A stretch of 64,000 nt of DNA from Streptomyces sp. NRRL F-6131 (GTDB lineage Bacteria > Actinomycetota > Actinomycetes > Streptomycetales > Streptomycetaceae), in contig JOHN01000011.1 of assembly GCA_000719695.1 (NCBI GenBank), forward strand, positions 1 through 64,000. The letters are read 5' to 3'. The notes under the pieces were generated by a model, which saw only the letters and a list, made by a program, of their open reading frames with translations, was not told the origin of the DNA and did not search any database. Both the position numbers and the translations under genes were made by a program. Below are positions 33,716 through 48,978 of the stretch, in pieces (position 1 is the stretch's first letter; every line of letters starts with the position of its first letter).

Positions 33716-34126
33716 TCAGAGGGCGTCGTTCGGCGTGCGGCGAGGTCCTCGGCGTGCGGAACCGGTGTGCGGGGTGCGGTGGGGCCTGTTGCGGGCGCCG
33801 GTGGCGGCGGCGCAGGCGAGGAGGAGGGCGACGGCGCCGGTGACGAGGTTGCTGGTGATGGAGCGGGTGTGGGCGGCATCGCCGGCGACCACCCAGGGGG
33901 CGATCATGGTCCACAGGCCGATGGCGGCGGCGGCCCAGGCCATGGAGTGGGTGCGTTCGTAGGAGGTGCCGAGGCCGCCGAGCAGCAGCATGTAGGCGAT
34001 GCCGGTGAGCAGGTTGCTGACGGCGAGGGTGGTGTAGCCGTTGAACCCGCAGATCCAGGGGGAGGCGGCGAGGTAGAGGCCGGTGAGCAGGGCGAGGGCT
34101 TCGACCGTCTGGCCGCGCGGGCTCAC
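33716..34126 (-). CDS. SPW-repeat membrane protein, N-terminus out of frame
   Basis: 136 codons from GTG 34126. Two copies of the SPW repeat are visible (GLYLAASPWICGFNGYTTLA; IGLWTMIAPWVVAGDAAHTR), with four membrane helices. An ATG at 34205 begins the family N-terminus (MTYAQRPPIEEHP), but a run of five C (complement of 34166-34170) has one too many. From there the reading is out of frame until 34126. Deleting one C would give the usual SIEQHPDLAELRDRHDR-like start. This is a genuine frameshift, a phase-variable run or an assembly error. The GTG version lacks only the cytoplasmic N-tail and could work. Confidence 0.75.
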   Translation of the reverse strand: MSPRGQTVEALALLTGLYLAASPWICGFNGYTTLAVSNLLTGIAYMLLLGGLGTSYERTHSMAWAAAAIGLWTMIAPWVVAGDAAHTRSITSNLVTGAVALLLACAAATGARNRPHRTPHTGSARRGPRRTPNDAL

Positions 34127-34259
34127 GACGACGCGGTCGTGGCGGTCGCGGAGCTCGGCGAGGTCGGGGGTGTTCCTCGATGGGTGGGCGTTGGGCGTAC
34201 GTCATGGTGTTTTTCAACATGCGCGTCGGTCAGGTCCTGCTCGATGTCCGCTCGCCCGA

Positions 34260-34488
34260 CCGGGGTCACCCCCGGGGCGGGAACCGCACCGGCCAGCCGG
34301 ACGCGGGACATGGTGAACGGGGTCAGCGACACCCACGCCCGCCCCGCCCACCGGTCGGCGGTCAGGCCCGGGGGCAACAGCCGCTGCACGGCCTCCGGAG
34401 GACAGGGCCAGTGGACGAACGCGAGGCGGAGCCAGTCGACCCGCAGGGCCGGTGCCGTGATGTGGTGCTCCGCCGTCCTCGCCGCCAT
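34260..34488 (-). pseudogene. DUF2071 (YqjF-like) protein, N-terminal fragment
   Basis: From ATG 34488: LRVDWLRLAFVHWPCPPEAV, QRLLPPGLTADRWAGRAWVS, LTPFTMSRVRLAGAVPAPG. This matches the first third of DUF2071 proteins (about 240 residues). Family homology then stops and the sequence becomes the leader of the SPW gene. The remaining two thirds are deleted. Confidence 0.75.
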
Positions 34489-34553
34489 GGCCCGCGCCTA
34501 CCCGTTCGCCGGCCCTCCCCAACCGACCGGCGGCCGCGAAGCGGCCCGGGCGG

Positions 34554-35360
34554 TCAGGTGAGCTGCTTCTCCCTGAGCCAGGCCAGGGCGGTGTCCGCGA
34601 CGCCGGGCCAACCGCTGTCGACGATCAGGGAGTGTCCGCGGTCGTCGAAGCGCCGGTACTCCGTCGCGGCGCCGGACTTGCGGTACTGCTTGAAGGTGGA
34701 ACGCGTCAGGACGTCCGGCACGGTGTGGTCGAGTTTGCCCGACAGGAGCAGCAGCGGCCCCCGGTTGCCGTTGTGGGTGTTGACCCGGGCGGGCGAGCTC
34801 CGGGCGAAGTTCGCCAGCGCCAGCTGGAACAGCGGCCGGGCGGGACTGGGAATGGTCCACCGCTCGAAGAGCTCGTCGGACTCCTCGGGGGTGACGGCGT
34901 TCGCGAACGCGTAGCGGAACTGGTCGGCGTCCAGCGAGACGGAGCGCTTGGTGTTGCCAGGGTGGCTGAGGAACGCGAACGTCGACTTGGCCTGGGCCGG
35001 ACCGACCGCTTTGACCCCGCGGATCTGGCCGGGGCAGATCGCGACGGCTCCCGCCCCCAGGCCCTGGCCGAGGAGGTGCTGGGCGATGAAGCCGCCGACC
35101 GAGTGGCCGACCAGGACCGGTTTGGTGCCCAGCTCGCGGATGATCCGGGCATGGTGCTGGGAGATCTCCGCGAGCCCGGTGCCGGCCTGGCTCTCCGGGT
35201 TCGCGCGGGCCTCGGCGACCGTGGTCGGGACACCGGGCCACTCCGGGGTCAGGGGGTCGTATCCGGCTTGGGCGAACATGTCCGCCCAGGGCTGCCAGCT
35301 CGTGGAATGCAGCCACAGTCCGTGGATGAACATGACCGGTGTGGGGGAGGAGCAGGTCAT
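34554..35360 (-). CDS. alpha/beta hydrolase
   Basis: 268 codons from ATG 35360. VMFIHGLWLHSTSWQPWADM is the oxyanion strand with HGLW. VLVGHSVGGFIAQHLLGQG holds the nucleophilic Ser. LLLLSGKLDHTVPD holds the acidic residue and FDDRGHSLIVDSGW the catalytic His. Length and triad are intact. No signal peptide. The closest broad group is the haloperoxidase/esterase-like hydrolases; the substrate is not predictable. An imperfect 20-bp direct repeat (TGATCG[T/G]CGGTCCCCGCC) flanks its 5' side near 35383 and 35431. Confidence 0.88.
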   Translation of the reverse strand: MTCSSPTPVMFIHGLWLHSTSWQPWADMFAQAGYDPLTPEWPGVPTTVAEARANPESQAGTGLAEISQHHARIIRELGTKPVLVGHSVGGFIAQHLLGQGLGAGAVAICPGQIRGVKAVGPAQAKSTFAFLSHPGNTKRSVSLDADQFRYAFANAVTPEESDELFERWTIPSPARPLFQLALANFARSSPARVNTHNGNRGPLLLLSGKLDHTVPDVLTRSTFKQYRKSGAATEYRRFDDRGHSLIVDSGWPGVADTALAWLREKQLT

Positions 35361-35481
35361 GGTGCGGCTCCTGACCTGGCAGGTGATCGTCGGTCCCCGC
35401 CCTGAAGTGCACTACCACCCATTGCACCAATGATCGGCGGTCCCCGCCTTCCGGGGCCGCCCCGCAGACGTGGCCGCGACG

Positions 35482-36051
35482 TCAGGTGCGGGGCTGTCCG
35501 GCTCCGTCCTGCCAGCGGTGGAGGTCGCGCAGCAGGGCGATCTCGGCGCCGTGGTGGATCAGTTCCTTGTTGACGTGCAGGACGATGCCCTCCATGGGGA
35601 ACCGCTCGGGACCCACCGCGGGCGGATTCTCCAGGTCGGTGTCCGAGAGCTTGCGGACCCCGGCGTTCCAGAGCCCGTACACGTCGTCGAGCTGTCGCAG
35701 CGCCTCGTCGGCGGTCCCGGCGTAGGCGAACGTCGCGGAGTCGACGTCCTGGCCGCCGAAGTGCCAGCCGACCCGGTAGCCCAGGCAGGAGACGATGACG
35801 TGCGCCAGCCGCCAGGCGATCGTGGTCACCGGCGCCGGTACCGGGTCGGGGGACGCGAAGTCCATCGTCCAGGCCCCGGCACCTGTGGACATCGGTGCGG
35901 CCGAGGTGCCGCGCGGGCGGATGCTCCAGCAGCCGCGGACCGGCTCCCAGAAGTACTCCTCGTCGGTGAGGCCGTGCAGTCGCGGCCGCAGGTTGTTGTG
36001 CCAGTGCCGGTCCAGCTGGTCCGCGATGCGTGCGCTTCTTGCTGTGGCCAT
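35482..36051 (-). CDS. DinB-like four-helix protein
   Basis: 189 codons from ATG 36051 (an in-frame ATG at 36135 has no start signal). RIADQLDRHWHNNLRPRLHG, LTDEEYFWEPVRGCWSIRP, TTIAWRLAHVIVSCLGYRVG and VLHVNKELIHHGAEIALLRD form the DinB/DUF664 bundle. The metal triad is likely His in LAHVI and the two His of LIHHGAE. Many actinobacterial members are thiol (mycothiol)-dependent transferases. The exact reaction is unknown. Confidence 0.85.
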   Translation of the reverse strand: MATARSARIADQLDRHWHNNLRPRLHGLTDEEYFWEPVRGCWSIRPRGTSAAPMSTGAGAWTMDFASPDPVPAPVTTIAWRLAHVIVSCLGYRVGWHFGGQDVDSATFAYAGTADEALRQLDDVYGLWNAGVRKLSDTDLENPPAVGPERFPMEGIVLHVNKELIHHGAEIALLRDLHRWQDGAGQPRT

Positions 36052-36126
36052 GTCCGCACCCTTCGTTCGTTCGACGGAGACCGGTTCGGGCATCCCTGGG
36101 ATCTCGTTCGGCGCCGCACCGCCGCA

Positions 36127-36177
36127 CCGCCGCACCGCCGCAGCGGCGCAGCGGCGTGTGCTGCGGCGGTGCGGCGG
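36127..36177. terminator. 17-bp perfect hairpin after the beta-helix gene
   Basis: 36127-36143 pairs perfectly with 36161-36177. It lies five bases past the stop of the minus-strand gene ending at 36182 and before the DinB start. It contains CCGCAC repeats that extend the 5' side. Confidence 0.8.
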
Positions 36178-36181
36178 GCGG

Positions 36182-37528
36182 TTACGGGGCCTTGACGTCG
36201 GGGAGGCGGACTCCCTCGCCGAGGCAGTCGCGGAACTCGTACCAGGGGGTGGGTCCGGTCCAGCGCAGGGCGGTGGCGGCGGTGGTCATGTCGGCGAAGC
36301 GGCAGCCGTCGTAGAGCACCTTGCCGGCCGTGGTGGCGGTGGCCGTCGTGATGTGGTGGGAGCCGAGCAGGGCGCAGTCCTGGTAGCGGATCATCGGCCC
36401 GCGCGAGGGGTTGACCGCGTTGAAGCGGTAGACGTGCGGGGTGGCCTCGGCGGCGAAGGACTTGAAGGAGTTCGCGGTGTCGTCGCAGGAGACGAAAGTG
36501 ATGGTGCCCTTGTACCAGGCCGAGTCGATCACCTTGTGGTCCTTGCCGCGGACCTCGAAGCGGATGCCCTGCGCGTACAGCCGCATCACCGAGTCGTTGC
36601 GCGGGTTGTTGGCGTTGAGCTTGAAGAAGGTGCCGGTCGAGTTCTCGTCCACGAGGATGTACGAGCCGCCGATGAAGTTCATCGACCCGCCGCGCTCGTT
36701 GCGCACGAAGACGCCGGACTGGAACTCGACCTTGCAGTCCCGGAACCAGTAGTTGAGGAACTGGTCCTGCTGGTTCTCGGTCGGCTTGCCGCCCATCACC
36801 AGGAACGCGTCGGCGTAGGAGCCGCTGATCTGACAGTGGTCCCAGCCCATCTCGCTGTTGAGGTTGGAGGTCCCGGCCGGTCCGTCCAGGACGATGCCGG
36901 ACTTCCAGGTGCCGTGCCACTCGACGTCGGTGTACCAGGTGTCCTGGACGCCCTTGCCGACGCCGGAGATCGCGAGGTTGAAGGTGGCGGTGGCGTCGCG
37001 GCTCTCGAAGGTCAGGCCGCTGAGGCGGATGTTCTTGTAGCGGCCGTCGTTGGTCCAGAGGACGGTGTTCGGGGTGGTCGGCGCGTAGACGATGCGGGAG
37101 AGCCGCTTGCCGTACCCGCTGATGGAGATGCCGTCGATCACGCCCGGGTTGTCGGTGCCGTGGGTGATCGGCAGCAGCGTGTCGGGCTGGGTCAGCAGGT
37201 AGGTGCCCGGCGGGACGAGCAGGACCTTCTTGGGCGAGTAGCCGGTCTTGGGGGCGCCGCCGAGCAGCTCCAGGGCGGCCTTGCGGAACGCGTCGTCGCT
37301 GGGCGTGCGGCCGGTCGCGTCGGCGCCCTTGGCGATGACGTCGACCACGTAGTCGGCCGGGCCGGCGGTGACCGCCGCGGGCGCCGCCGAGGCGCTGTGG
37401 GTGCCGAGGGCGATGCTGCCCGCGAGCGCCCCCGCCCCGGTCATGCCGGCGAGCAGCGCCCGGCGGCCGGGCCGGCGCCCGGTCTCCTCGGTGCCGTCGT
37501 CGTGCCGGCGGTCTGCGTGCGTGGTCAT
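36182..37528 (-). CDS. Tat-exported right-handed beta-helix protein
   Basis: 448 codons from ATG 37528. Twin-arginine signal: RRPGRRALLAGMTGAGALAG, cleaved near ASA. The mature protein begins with a pectate-lyase/tailspike-type N-cap (DVIAKGADATGRTPSDDAFR; VLLVPPGTYLLTQPDTLLPI). About ten short beta-helix rungs follow, such as YKNIRLSGLTFESRDATATF, WDHCQISGSYADAFLVMGG, FRDCKVEFQSGVFVRNERGG, YQDCALLGSHHITTATATTA and YDGCRFADMTT. No catalytic signature of a known lyase is visible, so it may bind or cut an extracellular polysaccharide. It is a monocistronic unit with its own terminator. Confidence 0.82.
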   Translation of the reverse strand: MTTHADRRHDDGTEETGRRPGRRALLAGMTGAGALAGSIALGTHSASAAPAAVTAGPADYVVDVIAKGADATGRTPSDDAFRKAALELLGGAPKTGYSPKKVLLVPPGTYLLTQPDTLLPITHGTDNPGVIDGISISGYGKRLSRIVYAPTTPNTVLWTNDGRYKNIRLSGLTFESRDATATFNLAISGVGKGVQDTWYTDVEWHGTWKSGIVLDGPAGTSNLNSEMGWDHCQISGSYADAFLVMGGKPTENQQDQFLNYWFRDCKVEFQSGVFVRNERGGSMNFIGGSYILVDENSTGTFFKLNANNPRNDSVMRLYAQGIRFEVRGKDHKVIDSAWYKGTITFVSCDDTANSFKSFAAEATPHVYRFNAVNPSRGPMIRYQDCALLGSHHITTATATTAGKVLYDGCRFADMTTAATALRWTGPTPWYEFRDCLGEGVRLPDVKAP

Positions 37529-37610
37529 CGGTGCCCCCGTGTGAAGAGATGCGGTCGGCCGCCGTGGCCGAGCAGAAGTCGATCATGGCGGGTCGGCCCG
37601 ATCCTCTGTC

Positions 37611-37800
37611 ATGCCCACCCTTCACCGCAAGGCTCGGCCGCGGGGCGCAAGTCGAGTGCACGTGTCGACCGCGCGGGTCAGCCAGACCGTGCGCGAGCCC
37701 GAACGCCGGGTGGGCGCACCGCTGTTCGCCCGGACGAGCCGCCGGGTCGAACCGACGGCGATCGGTCGGCGGCCGGAAACCGTCGCTCAAGATCTTGTTC
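37611..37800 (+). pseudogene. LysR-type regulator, helix-turn-helix fragment
   Basis: SRVHVSTARVSQTVREPERR followed by VGAPLFARTSRRVEPTAIG is the recognition helix and dimer-helix start of a LysR protein. The usual LSFTRAA-type beginning and the whole effector domain are absent. The fragment precedes the NRPS genes by about 230 bases. It may be what is left of their regulator. Confidence 0.65.
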
Positions 37801-38024
37801 CGAGTTCCGACGATCACAGCCCTGGACCCCACCGGAGACGGCGAAGTACGGTGAGCGCGCCGCTGGGAGCCCACCCCGAACGCCTTCGGGCCGACCTGCT
37901 CGGGGTGCCCGCCCGCACGCACCGGCGACGGGAACGGCTGACCAGCGCTCAGAAGCCTTTTGCACCGGAACACCGGAAGCACCTGGCTCCGGTGTCGCGG
38001 CAGGTTCACGAGGGGGGACCGACA

Positions 38025-43213
<5,189 letters not shown>

Positions 43214-43217
<4 letters not shown>

Positions 43218-46200
43218 CCGAGGTGTCCGCCGAGCGGCGGGATCCCCAGCTCGCCGACGCGCTGCGGGCCCGGCTGGCCTCGGCCCGCCGCACCGCGGCC
43301 CGCAGCACCCCGGCGATACCGGCCCGACCGGACGGGGACGCTCCGGCCCCGCTGTCGGCCGCACAGGCACGGCTGTGGTTCCTCACCCAGCTGGATCCGG
43401 GGAGCACCGCCTACCACATCCCGGTCGCCCTGCGGCTGGACGGGCCACTGGACCGGGCCGCCCTGCTGGGGGCGGTGCGGGACCTCGCCGAGCGGCACGA
43501 GGTGCTGCGGAGCCTGATCGTCGAGCACGACGGCGAGCCCGTGGCCGTGGCGGGCCCGGCGGACGCGGTGCCGCTGGCCGAGGTCGACCTGACCGGCCCG
43601 GGCGAGCGGGAGTCGCTGGACCACCGCCTGTCGGCCGACCAGCACCGGCCGTTCGACCTGGCGGCCGAACCGCCCCTGCGGGCGACGCTGTTCCGGCTCG
43701 GCGCCGACGAGCACGTCCTGGCGCTGACGGTCCACCACATCGCCTTCGACGCCTGGTCGAGAACGGTGGCGGTGGCGGAACTGGCGGCGCTCTACTCCGC
43801 ACGGCTCGGCCTGGCCGAGCCTCCCGCACCGCCACCGGTCCAGTACGCGGACTACGCGCACTGGCTCTCCCGGCGGCCGGCGGACGGGGACCGCGCGGAG
43901 ACCGACCTGGCCTGGTGGGTCCGTACGCTGTCCGGTCTGGAGCCGGTCCTGGGCCTGCCCACCGACCTGCCCCGCCCGCCGGTCGCGGACCGGACCGGCG
44001 CGGAACTGCCGGTGACCCTGCCGGCCGCGTTGACCGCCAAGGTGCGCGGGCGGGCCGCCGAGACCGGCTGCACGCCGTTCATGGTGCTGCTCGCGGTCTG
44101 GCAGGAGCTGCTGGCCCGGCTGTCCGGCGTCGACGACGTGCCGGTCGGCGTGCCGGAGGCGGGGCGACGGCACCCCGACACCGAGCGCACGATCGGCTTC
44201 TTCATCAACACACTGACCATGCGGACCGACCTGTCGGGCGGGCCGAGCGGCCGGGAACTGCTGACCCGGGTGCGCGACGTGGCGCTGGAGGCCTTCGCCC
44301 GCACCGAGGTCCCGTTCGAGCGGGTCGTGGATCGGCTGCGCCCGGCCCGCGACCTCTCCACCACGCCGATCTTCCAGGTGCTCCTCAACGTGATCGACAC
44401 CCCGGCGGTGGCGCCGCGCTTCCCGGGCCTGGCCGCGAGGGTCTTCGCACCGCCGGCGACCACGGCCAAGTTCGACCTGAACCTGGCGTTCACGGCCACC
44501 GCTCCGAGCGGCGCGGGCGAGACGTACGAGGGGTCGCTGATCTACCGCACCGACCTCTTCGAGCAGCACACCGCGCAGCGGATCACCGCGTGGTACGCGG
44601 CCCTGCTGGACGGCGTGCTGTCCGATCTCGACCGCCCCGTGCGCGAGGTGGCGCTGGAACCGGTGGACGGACCCCTGCTGTCCGGGCCGCGCCGACAGTT
44701 CGACCTCACCCGGCCGCTGCACGCCCAGGTCGAGCGGTGGGCGGCCGAACGGCCCCGGGCGACGGCCGTCGTGGGCCCCGACGGCGAACTGACCTACGGG
44801 CAGCTGGACCGGCGGGCGAACCGGCTCGCGCACCGGCTGCTCGCGGCCGGGGTCGGACCGCAGGAGCCGGTCGCCGTCCTGGCCGACCGCCGGACGCCGC
44901 TGGTGGTCGCCCTGCTCGCCACCCTCAAGGCCGGCGCGATCTACCTGCCGCTCGACCCGGCGTACCCGGACGACCGGCTGGGCGACATCCTGGCGACGGC
45001 GGGCGCGCGAGTCGTCCTCGCGGAGCGGGAGTTCGCCGAGCGGGAGTTCGCCGAGCACCTCCCGGGTTCCGGTCCGGACCCGGCGGCCGCCCGTCCGCAG
45101 CTGCTGATCCTCGACGAGCGGTCCGCTCCGGACCTGCCGTCCGACCAGCCCGCCGGGGCACCGGACGTGGCCGTCGACCCGGCCGCACCGGCCTACCTGA
45201 TCTTCACCTCGGGCTCGACCGGCCGCCCCAAGGGCGTCACCGTCGAGCACCGGCAGATCGTGCACTACCTGCACGCGGTGACGGAGCGGCTGACCGGCCC
45301 CGGCTCCGGCCCCGGTGTCGCGGGGGGCTCGTTCGCCCTGGTGTCGACCCACGCGGCGGACCTCGGCCTGACCAACGTGTTCGGCGCGCTGACCACCGGC
45401 GGCACGGTGCACCTGGTGGACCGCGAGGTGGCCACCGACCCCGAGGCGTACGGGAGGTACCTGGAGGCGCACCCCGTCGACACGGTCAAGATGGTGCCGA
45501 GCCACCTGGAACTCCTCGCCGCCCACGGGGACCTCGGCCGCGTGCTGCCCCGCACGCTGCTCGTCCTCGCGGGCGAGGCCTGCTCCTGGGACCTGGTGGC
45601 CAGGATCCGGACCGCGCGGCCCGAGCTGGCCGTGCAGGTGCACTACGGTCCGACCGAGACCACGGTGTCCGTGCTCGGCTGCGCCGTCGAGGAGACTCCG
45701 CCGGCCCGCCGTTCGGGCACGGTCCCGATCGGTCGGCCGCTGGCCGACGTGGACTGCTGGGTCGTCGACCGCGACGGCCGTCCGCTGCCCGCCGGAGTGC
45801 CCGGCGAGCTGTGGATCGGCGGGCCGAGCGTGGCCCGCGGCTACTTCGGCAGACCCGACCTGACCGAGGAGCGCTTCGTCCCCGATCCGGTGACCGGCAC
45901 CGCGCGGTGCTACCGATCCGGGGACCGGGTCCGGCTGACCGCGGCCGGCCTGTTCGAGTTCCTCGGCCGGATCGACGACCAGGTCAAGATCCGCGGCTTC
46001 CGGGTGGAGCCGGGCGAGGTGGCCACCGCGCTGCGCGACCTGCCCGAGCTCGCCGAGGCCGTGGTGCTGCCGGTCGGCGAGGCGCACGCCGGACGGCTCG
46101 TCGCCTGGGTGACCCCCGCGGTGCCGGGGGCCGCCGTGGACGTCGTCCGCGTGCGGACGGCCCTGCGCCGGCGGCTGCCCGACCACATGGTGCCCTCGGC

Positions 46201-48838
46201 GGTGGTCGTGCTCGCCGCGCTGCCGCTCAACCCCAACGGCAAGGTGGACAGGTCGGCCCTGCCCGCACCCGAGCCGACGCCGAGCACCGGGCGGATCGCC
46301 CCGAGCACCCCGACCGAGCTGCGCGTCGCCCGCGCCTGGGCCCAGGTCCTCGAACCGGGCGCGGCCGACGGCCTCGGCATCGACGACGACTTCTTCGCCC
46401 TGGGCGGCGACTCGTTCCGGGCGGTGCGCGCCGTCCGGGCGATCGACCCGACGCTCCGGGCGATCGACCTGTTCACCCGGCCGACCGTCCGCGAGCTGGC
46501 CGAGTTCCTCGACGCGGCCGAGGCGGGCGGGCCCGAGGGCGAGCGCCGCCTGCTGCACCGTCTGGTGGGTCCGCCGCCCGGCCGTACCCCCACCGTCACC
46601 GTGGTCTGCCTCCCCTACGGCGGCGGCTCGGCGGCCTCCTACGGCCCGCTCGCCACGGAACTCGCCGCGGCGGTCCCCGGTGCGGCCGTGCTGGCCGTGG
46701 AACTGCCGGGACACGATCCGGCCCGGCCGGACGAGCCCCTGCTCCCGCTGACCGTACTGATCGACCGCGTCGTCGCCGAACTGGCCGAACCGGCCGACCA
46801 GAAGGCAGGGACGGGAACGGGTGGCCGGGTCGGTCCGGTGGCGGTGTACGGCCACTGCGTCGGCTCGGCCGCGGCCACCGAACTGGCGCTGCGCCTGGAG
46901 GCCGAGGGCGTCCCGGTGACGGGCCTGCTGGTCGGCGGGAGCTTCCCCGGCGCGCGGCTGCCGGGGCGCCTGTCGACCTGGCTGCGCGACAGGTTCCCGG
47001 CCACCCGCTGGACGTCGGACCGGGCCTACCGCGACTTCCTCCGCACCCTCGGCGGCCTGGACGACGAGGTCGACGGGGCCAACGGGGACACGGCGGAAGC
47101 GGCGGAAGCGGCCGAGGCCGCGCAGCGGACCGTGCTGCGCGCCCTGCGGCACGACGTGGACCAGGCCCAGGGCTGGTTCACCCGTGAACTGACCAGACCG
47201 GACGCGCGCCGGCTGCGGGCCCCGGTGCTCTGCGTGATCGGCGAACGCGACCGGTCCACGGAGCTCTACGAGGAGCGGTTCGCGGAGTGGGGTGCCTTCG
47301 CCGACCGGGTGGAGCTGGCCACCGTCCCCCGGGCGGGCCACTACTTCCTCAAGCACCAGGCCGACCGCCTCGCCGCGCTGGTGGGCGAGCGGCTGGGTGC
47401 CTGGGCCGACGGCCGGCTGCCGGAGCCGCTCGCCGACGTCACGGTCGTCGGCCGGGGCGCGCGGCGCGACCTCAGGGCGTTCTACGTCCTCGCGACGGGC
47501 CAGACCGTCTCCCTGATCGGCAGTGCGCTGACCTCGTTCGCCCTCGGTGTCTGGGCCTACCGGCGCAGCGGGGAGGTCCTCGACTACGCGCTGATCAGCA
47601 TGCTCGCGATGCTCCCGGCGATCGTCGCGGCGCCGCTGGGCGGCGCGGTGGCGGACCGGGTCGACCGCCGCCGGGTGATGCTCGCCTGTGATGCCGTCTC
47701 CGCGGCCGCCACGGTGTCCCTGGTGGCCGCCCTGGGGAACGGCGGACCGGCGCTCTGGCAGGTCGGTCTGATCGTGGGCCTGATGTCGGCGGTGACCGCG
47801 TTCCGGCGACCGGCCTACCTGGCGGCCGTCGCCCAACTCGTCCCCAAGCCGTACCTGGTGCAGGCCAACGGGCTGGCCAACCTCGGTGCCGGCCTGGGGA
47901 CGCTGATCGCCCCGCTGGCCGGCAGTGCGCTGATCGGGCTGGTCGGCCTGCCCTGGGTGGTGGCCGTGGACGTCGCGTCGTTCCTCGTCGGCCTGGCCGC
48001 GCTGCTGTGGGTGCGTTTCCCCGACCGGCTCTTCCGCCGGCGGGAGGAGTCCTTCGCCCGGACCGTCGTCGGCGGCTGGCGGTTCCTGGTCCGGCGCCGT
48101 CCGCTGATGGTCATGATCGTGTTCTTCATGGTGGAGAACTACCTGGGCACGCTCGCGGCGACGCTGACCGTCCCGAGCGTGCTCTCCTACAGCGGTACCA
48201 CGGCGGTGGGCGTGGTCACCGCGGTCGGTGGTGCGGGTGCGGTGGCGGGCAGCCTGATCGTGGCCCTCTGGGGAGGCACCGCGCGGCGGGCGACCGGCAT
48301 GGTGGGGTTCGTGAGCGGTGTGGGCCTGGGCGCCGTCCTGGTCGGCCTGCGCCCGTCGGTGCCCCTGGCGGCCGTGGGCGCACTCCTCTGGTGGGCGTCG
48401 ATGAGCATCCTGAACGCGCACTGGCTGGCCATCATCCAGCTCAAGGTCGGCCCGGACCTCCAGGGCCGGGTGCTCGCCACCAACCAGATGCTCGCCGTCG
48501 CCATGACCCCGCTGGCCTTCCTCACCGCCCCACCGCTCGCCGAGACCTTCGCCGGCCTGCTGAACCCGGGCGGGGCGCTGGCCGGCACCGTGGGACGGGT
48601 GGTCGGTGTCGGACCCGGCCGGGGGACCGGCCTCCTCCTCGTCACCTGCGGGGTGCTGCTGATCCTCTGGGCCGTCCTGGGCCTCAACCACCGCCCCCTG
48701 CGGTACATGGAGGACGAACTGCCGGACGCCGTCGCCGGTGCGGAGATCGCCGAGGACCTCGACGCCGTCCAGGCCGCGGCCGACCGCGCCCTGCCCGGTC
48801 GGGCGGTGGTGACCGGATCGGCCGCGACGGGGTCGTGA
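43214..48838 (+). CDS. NRPS C-A-T-TE fused to an MFS exporter
   Basis: 1874 codons from ATG 43214. C about 45-480 (LSAAQARLWFLTQLDPGSTA; VHHIAFDAWS). A about 490-1020 (FTSGSTGRPKG; NPNGKVDR). T near 1060 (LGGDSFRAVR). TE about 1125-1402, with GHCVGS placing Cys1215 at the usual Ser, Asp1346 (GERDRS) and His1376 (AGHYFL). MFS about 1420-1835: twelve hydrophobic helices and the ADRVDRRRV loop of the EntS-like drug/siderophore exporter group. The A pocket reads D-L-T-K-V-A-H-V-S, close to the remembered Asp code DLTKVGHIG. It adds the last residue, releases the peptide and may hand it to its own exporter. No stop or restart separates TE and MFS. Confidence 0.93.
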
Positions 48839-48978
48839 TCCCGCGGCCGGACGACGTGCGCGGGCCGGGCCCGACCCTCCTCGGTCCGACATCCGTCCAC
48901 GGTCTGTTGTGCCGCCCGCGCGCACCTGCTGTGATGAGTGTCGATCACCGTGGGCGTGCATCACATCGGGGGTGGGGA

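Noticed and set aside
29919..34220. A 1433-codon minus-strand open frame opposite the GT2 and molybdopterin genes
   Set aside because: Same antisense effect. Only its first codons coincide with the SPW gene N-terminus.
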